A stretch of 5,240 nucleotides of DNA from Alphaproteobacteria bacterium. Its GTDB lineage: Bacteria > Pseudomonadota > Alphaproteobacteria > RS24. Positions 1-5,240 of the stretch are shown piece after piece. Location: positions 1 to 5,240 of the forward strand of contig JAPPQG010000215.1 in NCBI GenBank assembly GCA_028816945.1, written 5' to 3'. Made by a program: the position numbers and the translations under genes. Each line of letters opens with the position of its first letter. Within the stretch, counting starts at the first letter, position 1. A model generated the notes under the pieces. It had not been told where the DNA came from. It saw only the letters and a program-made list of their open reading frames with translations, and did not search any database.

Positions 1-326
1 AAAGAATAGCCTGCAATCCAACATTGGCGCGCATCGGCATTAAAATTTTGCAACCAGTCAAGGGCCGCCGCCGCATCTAATAATTCGCCAACGCCATGAT
101 CAAATTTTCCTTCTGAACGACCAACGCCGCGGAAGTTAAAACGCAAAGTGGTAAAGTCCCGCTCTGTAAAAATTTTATATAATTGGTAGGCGACTGGGTG
201 ATTCATATTGCCGCCTAATTGTGGCAATGGGTGCAATATGATAGCAATCGGCGTGCCTTTGCCGCCTTGCTGTGTGTAGCGACCTTCGAGACGACCCGCC
301 GGGCCATTAAAAATAATTTCTGCCAT
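1..326 (-). CDS. Alpha/beta hydrolase, N-terminal part (runs off left edge)
   Basis: This is the first 108 codons, plus two bases, of an alpha/beta-fold hydrolase read leftward without a stop. It begins MAEIIFNGPAGRLEGRY. Residues 31-42 read LHPLPQLGGNMN, resembling the HPHPQxGGxMxN stretch (oxyanion-hole region) of the small dienelactone-hydrolase-like family (COG2945 type). Residues 61-72 are LRFNFRGVGRSE, the usual 'FNFRGVGxS' strand-loop. Residues 106-108 are GYS, the start of the GxSxG nucleophile elbow, so Ser108 is the predicted catalytic serine and the window ends just there. The start at 326 is supported by AGGAG ten bases upstream; an in-frame ATG at 335 is only one base from that AGGAG, which is too close. 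The gene is divergent from iscR. From memory, this hydrolase family is often found beside suf operons in Alphaproteobacteria, but its substrate and any role in Fe-S metabolism are unknown. It is probably cytosolic, since no signal peptide is visible. Acid and His catalytic residues lie outside the window. Confidence 0.88.
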   Translation of the reverse strand, partial: MAEIIFNGPAGRLEGRYTQQGGKGTPIAIILHPLPQLGGNMNHPVAYQLYKIFTERDFTTLRFNFRGVGRSEGKFDHGVGELLDAAAALDWLQNFNADARQCWIAGYS

Positions 327-336
327 AAAATTCATT

Positions 337-341
337 CTCCT
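337..341 (-). promoter_or_regulatory. Shine-Dalgarno of the hydrolase gene
   Basis: On the minus strand these bases read AGGAG. They sit ten bases before the ATG at 326 and only one base before the ATG at 335, so they favour 326 as the translation start. Confidence 0.6.
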
Positions 342-456
342 ATCCCGTCCCCATGGTTGCGTTCGTGATTCGCCATATCCCGCCCGCTCAGCTTCCCCAA
401 TATGCTGCTATCTATCCTGCTATGCGTGATAAATAGCGGTAAAACAGGGCTTTAAT

Positions 457-481
457 ATAGTTGACTATGTGAATCAGGATT
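457..481 (+). promoter_or_regulatory. IscR-type (type 1-like) operator overlapping the -35
   Basis: The 25 bases from ATAGTTGACT (457-466) to AATCAGGATT (472-481) match 20 of 25 positions of the E. coli type 1 IscR consensus ATASYYGACTRWWW / YAGTCRRSTAT, written here in two halves and counted by eye against the consensus as I remember it. The left half ATAGTTGACT matches at every position. The right half is weaker, with AATC in place of AGTC. The site covers the -35 hexamer, so bound [2Fe-2S]-IscR would block RNA polymerase. The same bases also contain TGA (462-464), nine bases, then TCA (474-476), which fits the RirA/IRO box of Rhizobiales. The neighbouring IscR gene with complete cluster ligands favours the IscR reading. 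Confidence 0.65.
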
Positions 482-489
482 GTTAATAT
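461..489 (+). promoter_or_regulatory. Predicted sigma-70-type promoter of the iscR-suf operon
   Basis: The -35 is TTGACT (461-466, 5 of 6 to TTGACA). After a 17-base spacer comes TAATAT (484-489, 4 of 6 to TATAAT), preceded by TGT (481-483), which makes an extended -10 (TGn). Transcription would start near 496, leaving a 5' leader of about 75 bases before the iscR ATG at 571. A perfect TATAAT also exists at 487-492, but it would need a 20-base spacer and is less likely. The IscR-type operator at 457-481 covers the -35, as expected for an autorepressed promoter. No terminator or second promoter is visible between iscR and sufD, so this promoter probably serves the whole operon. Confidence 0.65.
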
Positions 490-570
490 AATGTATGCCC
501 CGCTCTTTTAGCACAGTTTGGGGGGTAAATTGCAAGTTTTTCTGTAAAACATTATTAGGAACAAAGAGTT

Positions 571-1092
571 ATGAAACTTTCCACACGCGGCCGATATGCT
601 GTTATGGCCATGACGGATTTAGCCCAGCATTATTTGCTTGATACAGACACTAGTGTCGCAGAGGCTGTACAGCCGCCGCCAGTGCCACAGCCACCGCCAG
701 TAACATTGGCTTCTGTTGCCAAACGGCAAGAGATTTCTCTGCTCTATTTGGAGCAGATTTTCCGTGATTTGCGCCGTGCGGGACTTGTCGAGAGTGTGCG
801 CGGGCCAAAGGGGGGCTATCGCCTCAGCCGTCCGCCCGACCAATTATTAGTTAGCGATATTATTGATAGTGTTGATGAAAATATAAATGTCACCCGTTGT
901 CAAACAGCAGACGGTTGCCTAGCCAAGCAGGCGCGCTGTATGACGCATGCCTTATGGGCTGAATTAGGCGTGCATATTCATACTTTTTTGCAACGCATTT
1001 CGCTTGCCGATGTTGTCAGTAATGATTTTACCCATATTGCGTCTGTTTATGAGGCACACACCCCCCAACCCCAAACAGTAGAACAGCCATAA
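571..1092 (+). CDS. iscR: Fe-S cluster-responsive Rrf2-family transcriptional regulator IscR
   Basis: This 173-residue protein is a winged helix-turn-helix repressor of the Rrf2/IscR family (E. coli IscR is 162). The N-terminus MKLSTRGRYAVMAMTDLA matches the first helix. Residues 55-65 ISLLYLEQIFR form the recognition helix, with Glu61 at the position of E. coli Glu43. Residues 75-86 SVRGPKGGYRLS form the wing. Cluster ligands are present as Cys110, Cys116, Cys123 and His126 in TRCQTADGC and RCMTHALW, so a [2Fe-2S] form is expected. Two oddities stand out: 18 extra residues between helix 1 and the HTH, ending in a proline-rich QPPPVPQPPPV stretch (34-44), and six rather than five residues between the second and third cysteines. 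The C-terminus is a short, probably disordered tail rich in P, Q and T. ATG at 571 has AGGA (557-560) ten bases upstream. First gene of the operon, 20 bases before the desulfurase, and probably autorepressing through the operator at 457-481. Confidence 0.95.
   Translation: MKLSTRGRYAVMAMTDLAQHYLLDTDTSVAEAVQPPPVPQPPPVTLASVAKRQEISLLYLEQIFRDLRRAGLVESVRGPKGGYRLSRPPDQLLVSDIIDSVDENINVTRCQTADGCLAKQARCMTHALWAELGVHIHTFLQRISLADVVSNDFTHIASVYEAHTPQPQTVEQP
670..705 (+). repeat. 18-bp tandem duplication inside iscR encoding QPPPVP-QPPPVT
   Basis: Two adjacent 18-bp units, 670-687 (CAGCCGCCGCCAGTGCCA) and 688-705 (CAGCCACCGCCAGTAACA), agree at 15 of 18 positions. They are in frame and add the proline-rich loop at residues 34-45 of IscR. 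The number of differences suggests the duplication is not very recent. It explains 12 of the residues in a region where this protein is 18 residues longer than E. coli IscR. Confidence 0.8.
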
Positions 1093-1101
1093 TGTAATGA
1101 T

Positions 1102-1105
1102 AGGA
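1102..1105 (+). promoter_or_regulatory. Shine-Dalgarno deciding the GTG start of the desulfurase
   Basis: AGGA lies seven bases before the GTG at 1113. The in-frame ATG at 1125 would be 19 bases from it and has no good ribosome site of its own, so GTG at 1113 is preferred. Confidence 0.6.
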
Positions 1106-1112
1106 TATTTTT

Positions 1113-2306
1113 GTGAGTAATAAGATGAGTGAGCGACATTACCTTGATTATAATGCCACCGCGCCTTTACGGCCACAAGTGCGCGCGGCCATGTTAGACG
1201 CATTAGAAAGTGGCGGGGCGAATCCCTCTTCTGTGCATGCCGAAGGGCGGCACGCGCGGGCTTTGATTGAAAAAGCCCGTCACTCTATTTGCGAATTTGT
1301 TGCGGGCGATGCCGATGGGCTTATCTTCACAAGCAGTGGCACAGAGGCTTGTAATTTAGCCTTGCAAACGCACCTTGCGCCCGCGGGCAAAATAGGGCGC
1401 ATATTAGTAAGTGCGATTGAACACCCCGCTATTTTGCAAACTGCCGCAACAAGTGAGCTACCCGTCTTGCAATTAGGGGTTGATTCCTCGGGGCAGATTG
1501 ACCTCACCGCCCTCGACTCTGCTTTGCAAGACCCTACACCTGCACTGGTTGCCATTATGGCGGCGAATAATGAAACGGGCGCGATTCAACCCATTGCTGA
1601 AATTGGCAAAATGGTACGGGCGCATGGCAGTGTGTTTTTGTGTGATGGGGTGCAGGCACTTGGCAAAATGCCACTTAATATGCAGACTATGCATATTGAT
1701 ATGCTTGCCCTTTCAGCACATAAAATTGGCGGGGCTGCGGGCAGTGGGGCTTTACTTATTGCACCGCATATAGAGATAAAGCCGCTTATTTATGGGGGCG
1801 GGCAGGAATTGCGCCGCCGCGCCGGCACAGAAAATCTGCTTGGCATTGTCGGTTTTGGTGCAGCAATAGAATGTGCGGCACAAGATTTACTAACCATAGA
1901 CGCATTAGCTGTGTTGCGCGATAAAATGGAGGCGCAGTTAGAAAAAGAAATGAATCGCCAAAAACTTGCTCCACTACATTTTTTTGCCCGCGATATAGAG
2001 CGTTTGCCAAATACATCATGTTTTGCTATTGCAGGCCTATCATCTGAAACATTAGTTATGGCTCTTGATTTAGAGGGGATAGCTGTTAGTGCAGGCGCGG
2101 CCTGCTCGAGTGGCAAAGTCACAGCTAGTCATGTGCTTACCGCTATGGGTGTCGCAGATGATTTAGTGCAAGGGGCAATTCGGGTAAGTCTTGGTTGGGA
2201 CAGCAAGCCTGCCGATATAGATAATTTAGTTGCGTGTTTGACGGCATTTGTTGTCCGCCAAAACCAAACCTATAAAGACAGCCAGCTTATAAAGGCGGCA
2301 GAGTAA
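1113..2306 (+). CDS. iscS: Cysteine desulfurase, group I (IscS/NifS-like)
   Basis: This 397-residue PLP enzyme of the class V aminotransferase fold converts L-cysteine to L-alanine and holds the sulfur as a persulfide for cluster assembly. Visible motifs, in order: YLDYNATAPL (10-19); NPSSVHAEGR (37-46); FTSSGTEACNLAL (72-84); EHPAI (103-107), where His104 should stack on PLP; NNETG (152-156); CDGVQALGK (177-185), with Asp178 and Gln181 contacting PLP; SAHK (201-204), with Lys204 as the Schiff-base lysine; GGGQELRRRAGTEN (228-241); and SAGAACSSGKV (326-336), with Cys331 as the persulfide cysteine. The SSG-type loop after Cys331 places it in group I (IscS/NifS), not group II (SufS, whose motif resembles RTGHHC). 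It starts with GTG; ATG at 1125 is the alternative. It lies 20 bases after iscR and 27 before sufB. The symbol iscS is given by subfamily; nifS-like is an equally fair name. Whether it feeds SufB directly or through another carrier cannot be read here. Confidence 0.92.
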   Translation: MSNKMSERHYLDYNATAPLRPQVRAAMLDALESGGANPSSVHAEGRHARALIEKARHSICEFVAGDADGLIFTSSGTEACNLALQTHLAPAGKIGRILVSAIEHPAILQTAATSELPVLQLGVDSSGQIDLTALDSALQDPTPALVAIMAANNETGAIQPIAEIGKMVRAHGSVFLCDGVQALGKMPLNMQTMHIDMLALSAHKIGGAAGSGALLIAPHIEIKPLIYGGGQELRRRAGTENLLGIVGFGAAIECAAQDLLTIDALAVLRDKMEAQLEKEMNRQKLAPLHFFARDIERLPNTSCFAIAGLSSETLVMALDLEGIAVSAGAACSSGKVTASHVLTAMGVADDLVQGAIRVSLGWDSKPADIDNLVACLTAFVVRQNQTYKDSQLIKAAE

Positions 2307-2319
2307 AGGCCAACAGAGC

Positions 2320-2324
2320 AAAGG
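2320..2324 (+). promoter_or_regulatory. Shine-Dalgarno of sufB
   Basis: AAAGG ends nine bases before the sufB ATG at 2334. That ATG is the first start codon in its frame after the desulfurase stop at 2304-2306, so the sufB start is well fixed. Confidence 0.6.
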
Positions 2325-2333
2325 TTAAGTGAT

Positions 2334-3842
2334 ATGGAAAACCAGACAAATGAGATAGCAGGGCAGGCAAAACAAGCCATTAAAAAAGAGACCGTCGCAC
2401 AGGTGCAAAATCTTGCCGGCGAAAAATATAAATATGGCTTTACAACCGATATTGAAAGTGAAAAAGCCCCGAAAGGGTTAAACAGTGATATTGTCCGCTT
2501 TATTTCAGCCAAAAAAGATGAGCCTGAGTGGTTGCTTGATTGGCGGCTCGATGCGTTTGAGCGGTGGCAATCTATGCAAGAGCCGAATTGGGCGCATGTT
2601 CATTATCCGCCGATTGATTATCAAGATTTATATTATTATGCGGCACCGAAAAGCATGGCAGATAGACCCGAAACACTTGATGATGTCGACCCCGAATTGC
2701 TTAAAACCTATGAAAAGCTTGGCATACCCTTGCAAGAGCAGGAATTGCTTGCCGGCGTAAAAACCCGTATGGCAGTCGATGCGGTTTTTGATAGTGTGTC
2801 GGTGGCAACGACATTCCGTGAGACACTTGCCGAATCGGGTGTGCTGTTCTGCTCTTTTTCCGAAGCCGTCCAGCAACACCCCGAATTGGTGAAAAAATAT
2901 TTAGGCTCTGTTGTGCCAAAATCCGATAATTATTTTGCCGCGCTTAATTCGGCTGTTTTCTCTGACGGCTCATTCGTCTATATCCCGCCCCATGTGCGTT
3001 GCCCGATGGAATTATCAACCTATTTCCGTATCAATGAAGCCAATACGGGGCAATTTGAACGCACCCTAATTATTGCCGATAAGGGATCTTATGTTAGCTA
3101 TTTAGAAGGCTGCACCGCGCCTATGCGCGATGAAAACCAATTACATGCGGCGGTTGTAGAATTGATAGCATTAGAGGATGCGGAAATTAAATATTCAACT
3201 GTGCAGAATTGGTATCCGGGTGATAAAGAAGGGCGCGGCGGGATTTATAATTTTGTCACCAAACGCGGCGATTGCCGCGAGACGCGGGCTAAAATTTCAT
3301 GGACACAAGTAGAAACAGGCTCTGCTGTGACTTGGAAATATCCGTCTTGCATTTTACGGGGCGATGATACAGTTGGGGAATTTTATTCCATTGCCATTGC
3401 TAATAATTTGCAACAGGTAGATAGTGGCACAAAAATGATTCATCTTGGCAAAAATTCATCTAGCCGCATTATTTCCAAAGGCATTTCAGCAGGGCGCGCC
3501 TCTAATGCTTATCGCGGGCGGGTGAGCGTGCATCAAAAGGCAGATAATGTGCGCAATTTTACACAATGCGATAGTTTGCTGATTGGCGATAAATGCGCCG
3601 CCCATACCATACCCTATATTGAAGCGCGCAACCCAAGCGCCATATTAGAACATGAAGCAACCGCCTCAAAAATTAGCGACGACCAGATTTATTATTGCCG
3701 CCAGCGCGGCCTCGATGCCGAAGAAGCAGTGGGTTTGATTGTCAATGGTTTTTGCCGCGAAGTTTTACAACATTTACCAATGGAATTTGCCGTTGAGGCA
3801 CAAAAACTTGTTAGCATTTCACTAGAAGGAAGTATTGGATGA
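2334..3842 (+). CDS. sufB: Fe-S cluster assembly scaffold protein SufB
   Basis: This 502-residue protein is full length (E. coli SufB is about 495). SufB is the subunit of the cytosolic SufBC2D complex that accepts sulfur and on which, with SufD, the nascent cluster is assembled. A helical N-terminal part includes [12 protein letters not shown] (31-42), [20 protein letters not shown] (56-75) and the [16 protein letters not shown] stretch (91-106). The beta-helical SUFBD core follows, with [21 protein letters not shown] (214-234), YLEGCTAP (256-263) and VQNWYPGD (290-297). The C-terminal part has [11 protein letters not shown] (408-418), in which Cys412 aligns with the essential E. coli Cys405; [11 protein letters not shown] (438-448), in which Glu441 aligns with Glu434; and FYCRQRGL-like YYCRQRGL (453-460). 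The last helices, which contact SufC, end in SLEGSIG. No frameshift or missing key residue is seen. The stop overlaps the sufC start as ATGA, which implies translational coupling. Confidence 0.97.
   Translation: MENQTNEIAGQAKQAIKKETVAQVQNLAGEKYKYGFTTDIESEKAPKGLNSDIVRFISAKKDEPEWLLDWRLDAFERWQSMQEPNWAHVHYPPIDYQDLYYYAAPKSMADRPETLDDVDPELLKTYEKLGIPLQEQELLAGVKTRMAVDAVFDSVSVATTFRETLAESGVLFCSFSEAVQQHPELVKKYLGSVVPKSDNYFAALNSAVFSDGSFVYIPPHVRCPMELSTYFRINEANTGQFERTLIIADKGSYVSYLEGCTAPMRDENQLHAAVVELIALEDAEIKYSTVQNWYPGDKEGRGGIYNFVTKRGDCRETRAKISWTQVETGSAVTWKYPSCILRGDDTVGEFYSIAIANNLQQVDSGTKMIHLGKNSSSRIISKGISAGRASNAYRGRVSVHQKADNVRNFTQCDSLLIGDKCAAHTIPYIEARNPSAILEHEATASKISDDQIYYCRQRGLDAEEAVGLIVNGFCREVLQHLPMEFAVEAQKLVSISLEGSIG
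3826..3830 (+). promoter_or_regulatory. Shine-Dalgarno of sufC inside the end of sufB
   Basis: AAGGA lies eight bases before the sufC ATG at 3839, within the last codons of sufB. It supports reinitiation or coupled translation of sufC. Confidence 0.6.
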
Positions 3843-4651
3843 GCGCATTATTAGATATAAATAATTTACATGTAAATGTGGATGATAAAACAGTCATAAA
3901 AGGGCTAGATCTGCATATTAAGCAGGGCGAAGTGCATGCGATTATGGGACCAAATGGCTCAGGCAAATCCACTTTGGCCTTCATGCTTGCAGGGCGGGAA
4001 AATTATGAAATAACAAAGGGCGAAGTGTTATTTGACGGCACGGATTTATCCACCCTAACACCCGAAGCGCGCGCCGCAAAAGGTCTGTTTCTTGCTTTTC
4101 AATATCCTGTGGAAATTCCGGGTGTTAATAATATGAATTTTTTGCGGGCGAGTCTTAATGCTTTGCGCCGCGCACGGGGGGAAGCAGAAATGGACACAGC
4201 GCATTTCTTGCGTTTTGTGCGGGAAAAAGCAGCCAGTTTAGGCATGCAAGATGATATGTTAAAGCGCCCTGTCAATGCGGGTTTTTCAGGTGGTGAAAAA
4301 AAGCGCAATGAAATGTTGCAATTAGCCGTATTAGAGCCGCGCTTGATTGTGTTAGATGAAATTGATAGCGGGCTAGATATTGATGCGCTTAAATTAGTTG
4401 CCGATGGCGTCAATGCGTTGCGTAGCCCCGAGCGAGCCATGCTTATCATCACGCATTACCAGCGTTTGCTCGACCATATTAAGCCCGATAGGGTGCATGT
4501 TTTGGCTGATGGGCGCATTGCCAGATCGGGCGACGCGCAATTAGCGCAAACATTAGAGCAGTCAGGCTATGCGGATTATGGCGGCGAGCCGAAACAAATA
4601 AAAGCAGACAAAGCAAGCGCAACAGATGCAGGCATGGTTGCCAATGGCTAG
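3839..4651 (+). CDS. sufC: Fe-S cluster assembly ATPase SufC
   Basis: This 270-residue soluble ABC-type ATPase powers the SufBC2D scaffold. It has no membrane segments. Motifs in order: Walker [10 protein letters not shown] (37-45); Q-loop [10 protein letters not shown] (87-96), the form typical of SufC; signature [10 protein letters not shown] (149-158); Walker [17 protein letters not shown] (169-184), with Asp173 and catalytic Glu174; D-loop SGLD (177-180); and switch histidine His206 in ITHYQRLL. All catalytic elements are intact. E. coli SufC is about 248 residues. The extra length here is a hydrophilic tail after SGYADYGGE (242-250), running [19 protein letters not shown] to the end, which looks disordered. 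The start overlaps the sufB stop by four bases, and the sufD start lies eight bases inside the sufC end, so the three scaffold genes are tightly coupled. Confidence 0.97.
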   Translation: MSALLDINNLHVNVDDKTVIKGLDLHIKQGEVHAIMGPNGSGKSTLAFMLAGRENYEITKGEVLFDGTDLSTLTPEARAAKGLFLAFQYPVEIPGVNNMNFLRASLNALRRARGEAEMDTAHFLRFVREKAASLGMQDDMLKRPVNAGFSGGEKKRNEMLQLAVLEPRLIVLDEIDSGLDIDALKLVADGVNALRSPERAMLIITHYQRLLDHIKPDRVHVLADGRIARSGDAQLAQTLEQSGYADYGGEPKQIKADKASATDAGMVANG

Positions 4652-5240
4652 TGTAAATCCACAATTTGACGCATTGCAAGCAGCCGCCCGCGCCCGCTTT
4701 GCAACATTAGGTCTGCCGACGCGGCGCATGGAAGATTGGCATTATACAGACCTTGCCCGCTTATTGCCGCCTGCTGATATTCCTAAAAAGCCGGGTAGAA
4801 TGGATGCTCCAGCCTATTTCAAAACAGCACAGCCAGCGCGGCTTGTTTTTATTGACGGCATATTGGATAGGGCGCAATCGGATATGGCTGAACTTACCCG
4901 CCTAGACGGGATAGATATTACCCCGCTTGCAGAGGGGAGCGAGCTTTTGCAATTTCCAAAAGAGGAGCAGGACAATGCGCTCTTAGCTGCCAATTTGGGC
5001 TATTTGCAAGACGGCGTGATTATTTCTGTCAGCAAGCCAATCACGCGGCCTGTGGAACTTGTTTGGGCGGGCAGTGATGCGGCACATGCCAATTATGGGC
5101 GGGTCTGTCTCAATCTAGCAGAGCAGGCGAGCCTGTGTTTGATTGAAACGCATTGTGGGGCGGGCGTTGCGCATTTAGTCAATGATATAAGCATTGGGGC
5201 GGGCGCAAAATTAACGCATATTAAATTGCATGAAGGTGCG
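4644..5240 (+). CDS. sufD: Fe-S cluster assembly protein SufD, N-terminal part (runs off right edge)
   Basis: These 199 codons stay open to the window end; SufD is normally about 420-440 residues, so a little under half is present. SufD is the SufB paralogue in the SufBC2D scaffold and is thought to help iron entry and cluster assembly. The N-terminal helical domain carries the family hallmark TRRMEDWHYTDLARLL (26-41), then ARLVFIDGILD (65-75), the VF(V/I)(N/D)G strand common in SufD. The start of the beta-helical SUFBD core is seen as DGVIISVSKPITRPVELVW, then ASLCLIETHCGAG and HLVNDISIGAGAKLTHIKLHEGA at the edge (the last quoted in family-typical form). Assignment to SufD rather than SufB rests on the RRxExWxYT motif and on its place after sufC. 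ATG at 4644 overlaps sufC by eight bases; only a weak AGG (4630-4632) precedes it, so translation probably depends on coupling with sufC. Catalytic or interface residues in the C-terminal half cannot be judged. Confidence 0.95.
   Translation, partial: MASVNPQFDALQAAARARFATLGLPTRRMEDWHYTDLARLLPPADIPKKPGRMDAPAYFKTAQPARLVFIDGILDRAQSDMAELTRLDGIDITPLAEGSELLQFPKEEQDNALLAANLGYLQDGVIISVSKPITRPVELVWAGSDAAHANYGRVCLNLAEQASLCLIETHCGAGVAHLVNDISIGAGAKLTHIKLHEGA

Noticed and set aside
405..423. CTGCTAT repeated at 405-411 and 417-423 in the intergenic region
   Set aside because: Only seven bases, two copies and no symmetry or link to a promoter element; too short to call an operator.
327..456. Possible leftward promoter for the hydrolase gene
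   Set aside because: Candidates such as TTTACC or TTTATC on the minus strand have no acceptable -10 at 16-18 bases, so I do not call one.
525..540. Near palindrome around TTGCAA in the iscR leader
   Set aside because: The arms are offset by one base and the core is only six bases; no stable hairpin, riboswitch or attenuator is supported in the leader.
964..1203. Minus-strand open frame across the iscR-desulfurase junction
   Set aside because: It overlaps the ends of two clearly real genes and resembles no family I know.
1480..1773. Plus-strand open frame of 97 codons within the desulfurase
   Set aside because: An out-of-frame shadow rich in C, R, H and L; the desulfurase frame here carries the NNETG, CDGVQ and SAHK motifs.
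1790..2122. Minus-strand open frame of 110 codons inside the cysteine desulfurase
   Set aside because: It lies wholly within a gene with intact family motifs, has no ribosome site or recognisable domain, and its composition reflects the opposite strand of coding sequence.
4099..4452. Minus-strand open frame of 117 codons inside sufC
   Set aside because: It is antisense to the conserved signature and Walker B region of SufC, with no recognisable domain or own signals, so it is a shadow of the real gene.
1796..5208. Repeated GGGCGGG heptamers, mostly on the coding strand (for example near 1796, 3517, 5158 and 5199)
   Set aside because: They fall in different codon contexts for Gly, Ala and Arg and can be explained by G-rich codon choice; no spacing or extended motif suggests a recognition sequence.
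1..5240. Search for mobile elements, tRNA or rRNA genes, CRISPR arrays and phage or defence genes
   Set aside because: None seen. The genes are packed, all belong to a conserved housekeeping operon and its neighbour, and there are no terminal repeats or spacer-repeat patterns.

Overview
The window is the front part of a suf (iron-sulfur cluster assembly) operon from a bacterium, most likely an alphaproteobacterium. The gene order is divergent alpha/beta hydrolase | iscR - IscS/NifS-type cysteine desulfurase - sufB - sufC - sufD. An IscR-family gene and a group I desulfurase ahead of sufBCD, with an alpha/beta hydrolase facing away, is an arrangement I associate from memory with Alphaproteobacteria. 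GC content looks moderate and there are many TTA/ATT/AAT codons, so this is not a classic GC-rich member of the class. A marine or otherwise uncultured lineage is possible, but I cannot name a genus.

Layout. Positions 1-326 (minus strand) hold the N-terminal 108 codons of an alpha/beta hydrolase, cut by the window edge right at its predicted nucleophile serine. Positions 327-570 are the divergent intergenic region. They contain a good sigma-70-type promoter with an extended -10 for the rightward operon, and a strong IscR-type operator overlapping its -35. Then come iscR (571-1092), the cysteine desulfurase (1113-2306, GTG start), sufB (2334-3842), sufC (3839-4651, 4-nt overlap with sufB) and the first 199 codons of sufD (4644 to the edge, 8-nt overlap with sufC).

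How the genes work together. The desulfurase takes sulfur from L-cysteine as a persulfide. SufB, SufC and SufD form the SufBC2D scaffold, on which the SufC ATPase drives the conformational changes needed to build a cluster from sulfur, iron and electrons. IscR carries the three cysteines and one histidine expected to bind [2Fe-2S], so it should report cluster sufficiency and repress its own operon through the operator at 457-481. No U-type scaffold (iscU/sufU), hscBA, sufE, sufS or A-type carrier gene lies in the window. Such genes may follow sufD beyond the right edge.

Novelty. I see no undescribed system here. The region is a conserved housekeeping operon. The points most worth a second look are an 18-residue proline-rich expansion in the DNA-binding domain of IscR, built partly by an 18-bp tandem duplication; a one-residue-longer spacing between two of its cluster ligands; an operator that also fits the RirA/IRO pattern TGA-N9-TCA; and a C-terminal tail on SufC.
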